Source: Ixodes scapularis | Lineage: Eukaryota > Arthropoda > Arachnida > Ixodida > Ixodidae | NCBI RefSeq assembly: GCF_016920785.2 | Contig: NW_024609836.1 | Location: 64,459,930-64,523,929 of the forward strand | DNA: 64,000 nucleotides | Direction: 5' to 3' | Shown: positions 10,105-19,188 of the stretch, piece after piece | Layout: each line of letters starts with the position of its first letter | Position numbering within the stretch: position 1 is the first letter of the stretch | Notes under the pieces: generated by a model | Seen by the model: only the letters and a program-made list of their open reading frames with translations | Databases searched by the model: none | What the model was told of the DNA's origin: nothing | Translations under genes and position numbers: made by a program

Positions 10105-10263
10105 CATGTCGTATTACACCTGAGACTGCGGTGGAAGAAATCGGAAGAACTTTCAGTAGAAGGAACAGACGTTCTCTGTGTCTGAGACGTTCTCTGTGTC
10201 TGTTCCTTCTTCTGAAAGTTCTTCCGATTTCTTCCACCGCAGTCTCAGGTGTAATACGACATG
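10105..10263. repeat. near-perfect 159-bp inverted repeat inside an A-only insertion
   Basis: Arms of about 70 bp run from catgtcgtattacacctgag to ctcaggtgtaatacgacatg and meet around a direct repeat gttctctgtgtct. Very few mismatches are visible. The surrounding insert (10105-10304) is flanked by acaaaagaatgat on both sides (10092-10104 and 10305-10317). Block C has one copy of that 13-mer and no insert. Confidence 0.85.
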
Positions 10264-10317
10264 ATTAGCTACCACCAGCTCGCCTGCACTCTCACCGTCT
10301 TTTCACAAAAGAATGAT

Positions 10318-10508
10318 GTTTCTGAGGTGCATAGATAACACAGGCCACATCTACACAAATAGGTGCTCAAACCTCACTTCCATATCCCTTTAACGATGTA
10401 GAAAATCCACCAGCTTGCCTATACTTTTTTTCATTTTAAGTAACGCTATCTTGCACAAATGCAGATTTCCACGTCACACTCTGTCGTTTGCCATGATGAG
10501 AACTTTTG
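10318..10508. other. 3' flank of the BEN-like minus-strand exon
   Basis: Shared with 52495-52690. No gene on the plus strand. Confidence 0.35.
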
Positions 10509-10775
10509 TTTATTTGAACGTTATTACTGAATGGTATATTCGAAGTTACACCGAACTATTTTTGATTTCTTGGGCGTCATGGGCTGCTTTGTGCCCTCAG
10601 GAGACTACTTGATAAATCTGCGGGAAAGATTCTCTATCACGCTCTGCACCAACAGCTCTTCTTGGGTCAACAAGGATAGGGCGGTATTCCGTACCATTTT
10701 CGAGTCCGTACCAGGCTTCTTAACGCAGTAATTGAACTGTGCTGCCATCATGAACAGGCCAGCGCCCAGGTCAAC
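10509..10775 (-). CDS. terminal exon of a possible BEN-domain protein, minus strand, block A
   Basis: On the minus strand a tttccacag acceptor (rc of 10776 onward) opens a frame of 56 codons, 10775 to 10608, with TAG at 10605-10607. AATAAA lies at 10509-10514, about 90 bases after the stop. The protein begins VDLGAGLFMMAAQFNYCVKK and continues with SKMVRNTALSLLTQEELL, then ends SRRFIK. The pattern K-(V/L)-x-R-N-x-x-x-x-L-(F/L)-T-x-E-E-L resembles the middle of a BEN domain (helical DNA- or protein-binding module), but this is pattern recognition only. Block C keeps the whole frame with three substitutions (52783-52953). Upstream exons are not identified. It could be a real minus-strand gene end, or an exon carried by a repeat. 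Confidence 0.4.
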
Positions 10776-11590
10776 CTGTGGAAAAGTGAGAATTACAATA
10801 CTTTAGATCGGTGAAAAAAGGATACATGTCTGCCATACTAAAAATTTGATTAGAGCAGAACCTTGTTGATAAGCTCTCCCAGCCCTTACATCCAAGAATA
10901 AAGCTTCTTTTCAACTCTTTTAAGGTTATGTGCAAAACGTTCTTGGTTCTTAGGTCTGAAAAGGTCCAGTTGATGCAGCGAGCACAATGCAATGGGCTGC
11001 CCAGTTGTGGTCATCTTCTGATTGTTCTGCTTTCTTTTTCTGTCACCAATTTGCCCCTCTACACTGTTTTCATGTCCTTAACCTAACCTTTGAAAGGCGT
11101 CTTCCAACACCCCATTTACCTCTCCACCTTTTTCTACAATGCACACGTCTAACGTCTGTTGCCGTGTTTTTTTTTTTTTTTTTTTTTTTTTGTTTTTGCA
11201 TTACTAATGCCATTATGACATTGCAGAGAAGGCAAGCTCTCATTTTTAAAAAGTAGGTGGGAAAACCATTGCCGACCGATTTTTCTGTCATCAATTGGAC
11301 GTTTTGGCAGGAATGTCACTCAGCGGTTTTGAGTCCATCTATAAAGTGGCTGAAATTTGAGACGCCATAAAAGCTGTTGTATGATATTTCAAGGCTGGCT
11401 CGCTCCCACAAGATTGTATGCAATAAACTATGTGGTTGCTTCACAGTTGCATTGCTCTATATGTCCCGTTCGGATATCGTGCATTTTTTGTGGGGTAAAA
11501 GATTTCCTTACGAGCAAAAATAACAATCTAAAAACTTGATAAAGAAAACGAATGATGGCATACCATATTTAGTACGTATCGCGTTTTTTC
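10776..11590. other. conserved flank with a long poly-T
   Basis: Matches 52954-53760. A run of about 25 T at 11166 onward gives artificial poly-K/poly-F frames. If the BEN-like exon is real, this would be its intron. No other gene recognised. Confidence 0.4.
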
Positions 11591-12600
11591 GAAATAGTTC
11601 TTCAGTCTTGACAAACGCTTACACCTTGACAGCGTAGAAAATAGTTTATATCGCCGACATAAAATTCTCTGGAAATATGGAAAAGAGCACACGCGTGAGG
11701 ATAGTCGAAGTATTTGTTTATGTGACTCTACAGATAAAGTTCCGGGCTATCATTCATGTCCTGATGAAATTCGTGCACAAACTTTTAGCAAATGTTACTT
11801 AAGTGGTCAACAATCTTATCGATTTGCTGATGAACAGCTGACCTGCAAAGATTTTTTTTAACTGCTGTGAGAGCAGGTTTTCGTGATATTTCGGGAGCGA
11901 TTAAAGAACCGAATCCGATTATTTTTCGACAGGTGAATATGATGTACCAAAATTTACTATGAGAGGCCGTGCTGAGCTCATCATTCCCCTATTGAATCAT
12001 GTTTTTAACATTCCACTTAGTGCAGTTGTTTTCCGTTTGCTCTGGAAGAAAGTCATTGTTGTCCCGATTTTGTAGAACGGTGATGCCTTTAATGTTACTA
12101 ACTACCGTCTTCTTCCCTTGCTCTGGGGTTTTCCTACGGTTTTCGAGATGGTTGTGCGTAAAACGAGTTTTTTTTTTTTTTGCCAAAATTAATACCTGCA
12201 CTGCATAGTTTTCTAAACGGTAGGTCTGTTGAGCCCAATTTGTGTACTATTTTAGTTTACTATGCATCTTTTGTTTATGAATAGAGGTCAGAGGTCAGGT
12301 GGATACGATTTGTCTTGATATGTCAAAACCACTTCATAAAGTCAGTCATGAACCGCCCTTGCATAAATTATTTTTGTATGGTGTTGTCTAGAATTATGTA
12401 ACTGGCTCAAGCGCTATTTTCTTTTCGCTTAAATACTGTGCGGAATTTCTACAATTCCCCTAAAGTGATTTTTTTCTTTGTTTTTACCTTTAGGTGTACA
12501 CCAGGGATCAATTCTGAGTCCTCTTTTGTTTTTGATATTCAGAAACGATATAGCGTGGTGTCAAACATGCTTAGCTGCTTCTATTTTATGCTTTACCTCC
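11591..12600 (+). pseudogene. LINE reverse-transcriptase remnant, plus strand, block A
   Basis: Broken RT pieces appear in order. VPIL plus NGDAFNVTNYRLLPL lies near 12060-12115 (the entry motif upstream of RT). KPLHKVSHEPPLHKLFLYGV lies near 12330-12385. GVHQGSILSPLLFLIFRNDI lies at about 12494-12555 (RT motif B, normally GVPQGS). Several frameshifts and stops intervene and no FADD box is readable. A non-LTR retrotransposon of the CR1/Jockey-like type is likely, long dead. The same remnant occurs at 53770-54780. Confidence 0.6.
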
Positions 12601-13427
12601 TCCTAAATTGCGTCTAACGGCGTAAAAATTGCACGAAACAAAACAAAATGTTTCTTGTAAAAACTATTTTTAAAAATACGTGTCCTATATAAGCCGTGAC
12701 CCATACAACCACCAATTTTTTTTTTCGACATACCATAGTATCAGAAAACTTCCCAATTAATATTTTGCTGCAGTCACGTATATTTTTCATAAACATAAAA
12801 AAAACCGCAACGACTCGAAACCTAAATTTGGGCATGGAGTTCGGTGAAATATAAAGGAGGAGAGAGTGCCGAAGTCACGTGAATACACCCGACCGTGCGC
12901 TTTTTTTCCCTCCATTTTTGTTTGTTTTTTGACCGCGCGCAGCAGACGACATGCGTTGCGCGAACCGTTTTCCCTGCGATTCCTTTGTAGTTATGTTTGT
13001 TTTGAACATCAGGATGATTTGTTTTGTGCATTGAAGAGCTCGAAATGAGTAGTGTGTGCCCATGGTGAATTCTCTTGATCGGCTCCGAAAAGAATAGCCC
13101 CAAGATTTTGCGTGAGAAGCTGCTTTGCATGTCCTGCATCCGAAAGTGGCATTGTGCGACAAAGTCTGCACACGCTTCCAAAAAAACAACGGAATCGGGA
13201 CCAATGACTGGCTACAATTCCTGTAGAACAGTTACGGGCACCTCGCAAAACGGACGCTACCCGATTTATATGCTCCGTGCACTTTCTGGAAAGTGACTAC
13301 GTACATTAAGTTCGTAGGTGTCAAAAAAAAAAAAAAAATCCCATACCATTTAGTTCAGCAAAGTTTCGTCGTCAAAAAGTAAATATTAAAAAATGTTTGA
13401 CAAAAAAAAAAAAAAAAAACGGTTCGT
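12601..13427. other. conserved flank, no named gene
   Basis: Matches 54780-55525 of block C, which lacks about 75 bp present in A at 13285-13360. On the minus strand there is a TATA-like catataaatcgg (13262-13273) and overlapping frames of about 79-119 codons (e.g. 13204 to 12875), kept in C but mutually overlapping. None is recognisable, so I do not call a CDS. Confidence 0.35.
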
Positions 13428-13500
13428 ACGCCCACCTTCGGGATTAAACCTGGGTTCACTGCGTGTGAAGCGGACACGTTTCCACTGAGCTACTTGGGAA
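13428..13500 (-). repeat. tRNA-like sequence (tRNA-Val(CAC)-like), degenerate, block A
   Basis: Minus strand shows an A-box-like tagctcagtgg, an anticodon region cttcacacg, a B-box-like ggtttaatccc and a T run downstream. The T-stem is mismatched and the acceptor ends do not pair, so this is a tRNA pseudogene or SINE head rather than a working tRNA. A second copy is at 55527-55605. Confidence 0.45.
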
Positions 13501-14134
13501 TTTTTCTTTCTTCTTTATTTCAAACAGCGAAAATGTCAAGTCACTTCAAAAGCTCTACAAATATTTTTCAGAACATGTGAAAAAAAAAACTCGCATATCA
13601 AGCAGCTCTTACAAAAGCCTAATCACTCGGGCTCCAGCTCCACACTCAGCAAATACAATTTTTTTTTTTTTTACAAAACTGAAGATGTAAAACTGCACTT
13701 CTTTCGCATTGGGTTCGGCGTGCCTGACGGCAGTATTCATAGTCGTGCAGCCGGTCGACTGTAGGTCGGAAAGTTCGCTCCCGATTTCCTTCCAGCAAAT
13801 GCATTCCTGGCTCGATGTCCGGCAGCACCACGCATATGCCACATATAGTAAAGAAGTCGTACGCGTGCATATTCATCTCGAAGTACGCACTACGTCCTTT
13901 ACGCTTCCGCCAGCAATGTATTCAGCCACGACAAGGGGCCGACGGCTCAGCGGCGTCTTTGTGCAAATCATCGTGGTAGTCGGGCGTGTCGTACAGGGTG
14001 AATCCCAAGTCTTTTGATCGGTCCATAATTTTTCTTTTGAAGGAAGACAGATTCGACGGTACCGCGAATGACAGATCTCAACTAGATATCCCATGCCCGT
14101 CGTCCGCGTCCAACCGCGAGTCCCACGATACGCT
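13501..14134 (-). pseudogene. degenerate minus-strand ORF family, block A
   Basis: Two adjoining minus-strand frames recur in all three blocks. One contains DDLHKDAAEPSPRC before a stop. The other contains AYFEMNMHAYDFFTICG, then VVLPDIEPG, and PTVDRLHDYEYCRQARR. The TGA separating them sits at the same place in A, B (31780-32270) and C (55720-56200), so the ancestral copy was probably already broken before duplication. A short aromatic- and Cys-containing product is suggested, but I do not recognise a family. Confidence 0.35.
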
Positions 14135-14686
14135 ATTCGCGACTCCAGCAAAACGGACGCCGCCAAGCGGGAAAACCGGGAACCAGCCGGTCCAGGTCGC
14201 TCCGCGCCCCTCCGCGTCTCTGGTGGCTTTCGCGGAGACGCGTGTTGTTGGCGCGGTGGCGAACAATGTAATTTGACGAAGGTCCGAATATTTCTTAAGT
14301 TTGCCTGAGTGATCATTAGTGTGGTGAAGCCTCAGTTGATTGTTTTCTTCTACTACGTGTTTGGAAGCCCGTTTACTCCTCAGCACACGGTCGCGTGCTT
14401 TCGATTTCTTGGATGGGGAGGAATCACGGAAAAACTTTTTAATTTCTTGTCTGCCTCGAATATCATTCAAAGTGACGAATTCTTGGTAACTGATACTGGA
14501 GGGAACATCAATGTTGCAATCAAGTGAATGGGAAGGTTCGATAGCTGCTTTTCTTGAGTTTGGTTGTGTTCGGTTAGCTTCAAGTTTGAGCCACCCACGC
14601 CGGTCGGCGCGTCGGCTATTCATCTCGGCTGCTTTTCGCCGAAAAAGCCTCTGGACCACACTGAAGGAGTTGGACTGATTTCGCAA
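14078..14686 (-). CDS. 202-codon hypothetical ORF inside the A-only TIR element
   Basis: Begins MRNQSNSFSVVQRLFRRK at 14686. The central part is rich in Lys, Arg and Ser (SPSKKSKARDRVLRSKR). Its last residues (about 14134 to 14078) come from the sequence flanking the TIR, so the annotated C-terminus is accidental. Either the natural product ends by splicing inside the element or the frame is fortuitous. No homologous copy exists in B or C to test conservation. No family recognised. Confidence 0.25.
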   Translation of the reverse strand: MRNQSNSFSVVQRLFRRKAAEMNSRRADRRGWLKLEANRTQPNSRKAAIEPSHSLDCNIDVPSSISYQEFVTLNDIRGRQEIKKFFRDSSPSKKSKARDRVLRSKRASKHVVEENNQLRLHHTNDHSGKLKKYSDLRQITLFATAPTTRVSAKATRDAEGRGATWTGWFPVFPLGGVRFAGVANSVSWDSRLDADDGHGISS

Positions 14687-15729
14687 TTACTTGATTCAGG
14701 AAAACTTGCTCGCTGCAAATGATGAATGAGGGAAATTATCCGTTTTCAAAAGGTGGGAGACAAGTCTCGCAACGTTAGAAGCTGTCACGGCATTTTGACC
14801 TATCGCACCTCCAATATTTACATTACGAGGACGTCGAAGCCAGCAGCAATATACGTCTACATTGGTCGAAGCAAAGTTCAATGCAGAGAGGTTCTGCGTG
14901 GATCTTCAATGAAGACTCTCTTCAGTTTGTCTTCGTGCTGCCGGCTATAGAACCATTTGGCTAAGTTTAAGTAGTATGTCTCCGTCTGTCAAATATACTT
15001 TTATTCAGCAGCTCACCTAATAGCTAGTCAAATAAGCTCGTATTTCAACCTGAAGGATATACTAATATCGCTTTAGTGGGACCAAGAGCGTAATATAATA
15101 CATAACCCGCTCGTCAAAATGACTTCCCGATTGCTACTAAAACCTGAATTGAAATACGAGTATCAGCTGCTTAGTGGGGCGCCGGCAGGTTAACATGGTC
15201 CTTGGCTCAAGAAGCGGTTGCTTAATTTTCGTAATTTTCCTGCAGCCTGTGTTGTTGGCCGAGCAGACAAATGGAGTTGTTTCGTAAACGCGTATACGCA
15301 CAAAAGCTCGATTTCGCGGACAGATAAGTCGCATGGTCGAGCCATGGGAGTTAGCTGAAAAGTTACTCTCTGTGGAACAATTCTATAGTCATCGCCACTT
15401 TCCTTAGATGATCCAAAATGATTAGTATATTACCGTCTATCCGGAGCCCATAGTTTCGGTTTTGAACGAAATCTCCGAAACGAAAGTTTGACACGAAAAG
15501 AACAAAAAAACACCGGCAAAACAGAACTATGCTTTGCAAGTTTATCTGCACCGGCTACACTTAACCGTCTCAGTTCAAATATTTATAAAGTTGGGCATTA
15601 AACAAAAGAAAATCTGTTAAATTGAACGCGCCACCTGTTCAGGCGGCCCGGCCGAGCCGCCGCGACCTGGACTCAGCCGCCATGTTTGTTTGGTGGCGGC
15701 GCCCCCTATACGTCGCTGGAGTCGCGAAT
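14135..15729. mobile_element. 1.6-kb TIR element, block A only
   Basis: Ends attcgcgactccagc (14135-14149) and gctggagtcgcgaat (15715-15729) are perfect 15-bp inverted repeats, with further weak similarity (gacgccgcca / tggcggcg). Blocks B (about 32284) and C (about 56233) read across the site as gatacg(c)gatacg or gctatacgaagcc, giving an empty site and at most a 2-bp (AT/TA) duplication. No transposase is recognised; one long minus-strand frame lies inside. Non-autonomous DNA transposon. Confidence 0.75.
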
Positions 15730-15810
15730 ACGAAGCCGTGTTGAAAATTACGCAGCGAACACATAAAGTGCTTCCGGTTCTCTGTGCAAATGTCTTTTTT
15801 TTTTTTAGAG

Positions 15811-15930
15811 CGCAGCTTTTAGGGGCCCGTTTCCGGCTTGAGCGGCGTCGGCGTCGGCGTCGCCGTCGCCGTCGGCGTAACCGCGCGGTGCATTATGGGA
15901 AATGTCCCATAATGCACCGCGCGAGCCCCC
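15811..15930. mobile_element. end of element-Z-like repeat with perfect hairpin
   Basis: Begins agagcgcagcttttaggggcccg and runs into ggcgtcggcgtcgccgtcgcc repeats. That is the inverse of the right end of element Z at 6239. It is followed by a perfect 19-bp-arm hairpin (15882-15900 / 15905-15923, arms cgcgcggtgcattatggga). It marks the left junction of the A-only replacement that ends near 17790. Confidence 0.65.
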
Positions 15931-16075
15931 CACCGGGGTCACGTGACCTCGTGGGGGGGGGGGGGGGCACGTGACCCCCCGAAGTCACGTGACTCCCTTG
16001 TGGTCACGTGACTGCCTCCTCGAGGTCACGTGACACCCGAGGTCACGTGACCCCCGCCGATGTCGCGTGACCCCC
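15931..16075. repeat. second GTCACGTGAC cluster
   Basis: About five CACGTG palindromes in the setting (g)gtcacgtgac(c) with C-rich spacers and a 16-G run. It directly abuts the truncated 5' end of the Penelope-like ORF and supplies its first codons. Confidence 0.85.
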
Positions 16076-17535
16076 CGATGACGTCAGCGTCACTAATGAC
16101 GTCACCGGCATCCACATCGTCATCGTCATCACCAAAAATCCACAAGCCCGAGGTCCCCCTCCGCCCCATTATGGACTTCACTACTTCCCCACTACGTGCA
16201 GTTTCGGCGTACCTGCACCAGCTCATCTCCCCCCTTACTGGCACCACGGACACATACTTGCGAGATTCGAGTCACTTCATCGATCTCGTCAAAGGACTAA
16301 AGGTGAACGCCGACGAATCTCTGGTTTCCTTTGACGTCGTGTCACTCTTCACGAGTGTGCCGGTGCCCCTGGCACTTTCTGTGGCCAGGACGGCCCTTTC
16401 CGCCGATTCCGGGTTAGCAGAACGAACCTGTCTGTCCGTGGACGAAATCTGCCGCCTTCTGGAGCTGTGTCTCTCGAGCACATACTTCTCGTTCAATGGA
16501 CGCTTCTACAAGCAAACGAGTGGAACTGCCATGGGAGCTGCGATCTCCGTTACCATGGCCAACCTCACGATGGAGTACATCGAACAGAAAGCTCTTTCTT
16601 GCTTTAATCCAAAGCCCAAGACCTTCCTCCGGTATGTGGATGATTGTTTCTGCATCGTCGAAGCCAGTGAGGTTGAGCGCCTGTGCCAGTGTTTGAACTC
16701 CGTTGAACCGTCGATTCAGTTCACGGTGGAGCGAGAGACGGACGGCGTGCTCCCGTTTCTGGATGTGAGCGTCAGGAGAGCTTCTGACGCGCTCAACTTC
16801 GCGGTATACCGAAAACCTACGCACACCGGTAGATACCTGGACTTCGAGTCGTATCACCCCACATCGCACAAGGCCTCAGTGGTCAGCGCCCTTTTCCGAC
16901 GGGCGCTGTCCGTGTGTTCTACGGAGGAGGCCCTACGAGAAGAAGTTAAGAAGATCAAAGCTGATCTAGTTAACAATGGTTACCCAAAGCGGTTCATTAA
17001 CGACATCTACAAACGCCTACGCCGCCCCCCTGTGACTCCGACCTCGAGACCGTCTAATCGGATCTGTCTCCCTTATGTGAAAAATGTGAGTGAGACCGTC
17101 GGACGCGTCCTTCGGAAACACGGCATCGCCGTCTCCCACAAGCCCGTGTCTACCATCCGTCAGCGGCTTCCTCTCCCCAAAGACAGACCAGGAAGGGAAA
17201 GGGCTCAAGGACTCGTGTACCGCGTGCCGTGCGCGGATTGCCCGGTCGCTTATGTGGGGGAAACGAAAAACTTCCCGGATCGTATTCGACGACACAAATA
17301 CGACGTGAGAAAGAAAGATATTGAGGCCAGCGCCCTGGCAGAGCACGAGCAAAAAACGGGGCACTCTTTCTCCCTCGACGAGACTCAGATCGTGGCCACC
17401 GAGGGACATTGGAGGAAACGCCTTCATCTGGAGTCCTGGTTTATCCAAACAACGAGTAAGAACGTGAACCGGTCCAAGGGCACTCTCCCAAGCGCGTACG
17501 TGTCTGGACTTCGCGCCCTCTGGGGTAAACCTTAG
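16060..17535 (+). CDS. Penelope-like retroelement reverse transcriptase with GIY-YIG endonuclease (5'-truncated)
   Basis: 491 codons without interruption. Residues 1-24 derive from the CACGTG repeat. True homology starts near residue 25 (PKIHKPEVPLRPI). RT motif A is FDVVSLF with D92, motif B is GTAMGAAIS from G155, and the catalytic box is YVDD at 192-195. A C-terminal GIY-YIG nuclease follows: LVYRVPC with Y387, YVGETKN from 398, arginines in RIRRHK, and the likely metal-binding Glu at 458 (LESWFIQ). Full Penelope ORFs are usually well over 600 residues, so the N-terminal part is missing. The RT and nuclease domains appear complete, suggesting a recent insertion. Codon use is GC-rich compared with its AT-rich surroundings. 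The ATG at 16060 is probably fortuitous. Confidence 0.93.
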   Translation: MSRDPPMTSASLMTSPASTSSSSSPKIHKPEVPLRPIMDFTTSPLRAVSAYLHQLISPLTGTTDTYLRDSSHFIDLVKGLKVNADESLVSFDVVSLFTSVPVPLALSVARTALSADSGLAERTCLSVDEICRLLELCLSSTYFSFNGRFYKQTSGTAMGAAISVTMANLTMEYIEQKALSCFNPKPKTFLRYVDDCFCIVEASEVERLCQCLNSVEPSIQFTVERETDGVLPFLDVSVRRASDALNFAVYRKPTHTGRYLDFESYHPTSHKASVVSALFRRALSVCSTEEALREEVKKIKADLVNNGYPKRFINDIYKRLRRPPVTPTSRPSNRICLPYVKNVSETVGRVLRKHGIAVSHKPVSTIRQRLPLPKDRPGRERAQGLVYRVPCADCPVAYVGETKNFPDRIRRHKYDVRKKDIEASALAEHEQKTGHSFSLDETQIVATEGHWRKRLHLESWFIQTTSKNVNRSKGTLPSAYVSGLRALWGKP

Positions 17536-17750
17536 CAAGGTCAAACGCCCGGGCAAACCTTTCACACCGCGCCCCCTCCCCCGCGCCCTCTGGGTTAAGC
17601 CTCAGCAAGGCCAACCACCTGGGCAACCTTCCCCGCCGCGCCCTTACCTACAGTCACCCGTGACCAAGGGACTGAGCGGGTCCCGAAACGTCGGGTTTAT
17701 GTGTTTTTTAAATAAAACTTTGGTTAGAGTCCGCAAAAACTCTGTCAATT
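16125..17750 (+). mobile_element. Penelope-like element, 5'-truncated copy
   Basis: Extends from the 5' truncation in the satellite through the ORF and a GC-rich 3' region to AATAAA at 17711-17716. Just after the stop, a unit of about 65 bp is tandemly repeated (gcgccctctggg...agcaagg at about 17512 and 17583). Block B sequence 32358-34345, with a LINE remnant, is absent from A at exactly this place. Confidence 0.85.
17655..17697 (+). ncRNA. hammerhead-like motif in the Penelope 3' region
   Basis: Sequence gtgaccaagggactgagcgg then gtcccgaaacgtcggg. A GGGAC/GTCCC stem is closed by tgagcgg and followed by GAAAC, the layout of the small hammerheads reported in Penelope-like elements. The CUGANGA box reads GTGACCA, with positions 3 and 8 both changed. 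It may be an inactive relic, a compensated variant, or just a hairpin. Confidence 0.35.
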
Positions 17751-17789
17751 TCTTCCTAACCAGACAGACCTCTGTCAAAAATGTTTCCG

Positions 17790-17984
17790 TTTAAACATAT
17801 ATCTTCATAGTGTATTCTCAATAGTTTCTTGGGAGGATTTCCACAGTTTTAGAATGTTCCTCGAAAATTATGCGGAAGTCCACAATTGCAGTTGTATTTT
17901 ACGCCGAGCTACATACACTACATTTCGTGGACGTTCTTCGTCTGTCATCTAATAAGACCCCATCAAGAGCATTACGATTGTTGA
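17790..17984. other. left flank of the CTATCGATAG iterons, block A
   Basis: Resumes the sequence shared with B (34350-34570) and C (58585-58795), starting catatatcttcatagtg. No gene. Confidence 0.4.
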
Positions 17985-18115
17985 ATATCGATAGTTTCTT
18001 GATATTTCACAATAAACAGTTCCACGATAGTCGACTAGCGATACTATGCTATCGGCTTTCATGATAATCGACTATCGATAGTTTTACTATACTATACTAT
18101 CGATAGTAGAATCGA
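17985..18115. mobile_element. CTATCGATAG iteron cluster, left, block A
   Basis: Several copies of atcgatagt/actatcgatag in both orientations, mirrored by a second cluster at 19676-19770 that ends tttgcatcactagtg. Such subterminal palindromic repeats are typical of hAT-like elements. Copies at 34570-34705 (B) and 58796-58930 (C). Confidence 0.5.
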
Positions 18116-19188
18116 TGTTGTGCATTGGAGAGCAAGATTTCCATGCGGTTTTCGGTTGATACGCGAACTCAGGTTGCGTAAGAAATGCGTGGCGAAAAAC
18201 ACAGTAACCTGAAAAGTAAACAAAAAATAAAAGAAAGAAATGTTTTCTAGCAATTCGCGGAGTTGAATTGGACCGAAATAATTGTTTTTTTTTTTTTCGT
18301 TCTTGGGCAAAACTGATCTATTCTTTTTGCGGTGTTTTGCTCATGTGGGAAGTCAAAAAGCGCAAGAAGCGCAAAGCTCTTTAACGTTCCATTATCAAGC
18401 TTTTCACATAACGCTCGTCTTCATAATTTATAAAATTCGTCTCGAAAACTCAAACGAAATGAACATGGTAACTATAAATTCTACTGGATTTCTGCTCTTA
18501 CGTATTTCTTTAACTAGTGCCCACATTCGTCCCAACCATTTCTCGGGGACCGGAAGTGACGTATCAAAGAAAATATAACACCAGGACATACCCAATTTGT
18601 ACGTCAGCAAAAGTGACCAATTATTGAGCCTGTTTGGTAGCAAAACGGCGAGTTGGGCTAGTTCGCTTTTCATTTCGGACTAAGTGCAAAAAAAAAAAAA
18701 AAATGGACAAAAAGAGATATGGACACCACGCCTAGTGTTGTCTATACCACTCTTTGTTTTTGTTTCTTCTTTTTTTTTCTTTGACATTCAGTTTAAACCT
18801 GTTTGGTGTTTCTTGTCTTCATTTTTTTTAAAGCTGTGTGCAATTTACTTACGCCTTAATTTTATTGTACAACTGATCGGATATTAAAAGCGATACAAAA
18901 GCCGATGGATATTTTAGAACCTGCACTAGTTGCCATACTAGGGCGCATCTAATCTGCTTTCAAAAAAACTCAGCGGATTTTATAATCTGTTTGAAATTAA
19001 AGCCTAGCACCGGGAAGAGGAGGGGGGACCCAATTAACAGTTACAGCTACAGAAAACAGAAAAACAGCTTCGATCTCTGGTAGCAGAGACTGCAAAGACC
19101 AAAACGTTTTCTCCTCAGAAACACAAACATCAAGGCGCACCGCTCTTCTGAGCATTGCTAGACAAGGAGCCGCGGCTTTTAATTAGGG
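18116..19188. other. interior of hAT-like composite, block A
   Basis: Shared with B 34706-35765 and C 58931-59990. AT-rich, with A and T runs. No frame is preserved in all three except short pieces near 19080-19180 just before the transposase tail. Confidence 0.4.

Noticed and set aside
11070..11294. ORF with poly-Lys
   Set aside because: Caused by the long poly-T at 11166; not coding.
12822..13248. Overlapping minus-strand frames of 79-119 codons with a TATA-like box upstream
   Set aside because: Several frames are open at once in both copies and none has a recognisable domain, so the openness is not informative.
13428..13500. Functional tRNA-Val gene
   Set aside because: T-stem mismatches and no acceptor pairing; the second copy has the same defects.
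15690..15974. ORF with Arg run
   Set aside because: Produced by the cgtcgccgtcgcc repeat at the end of the element-Z-like sequence.
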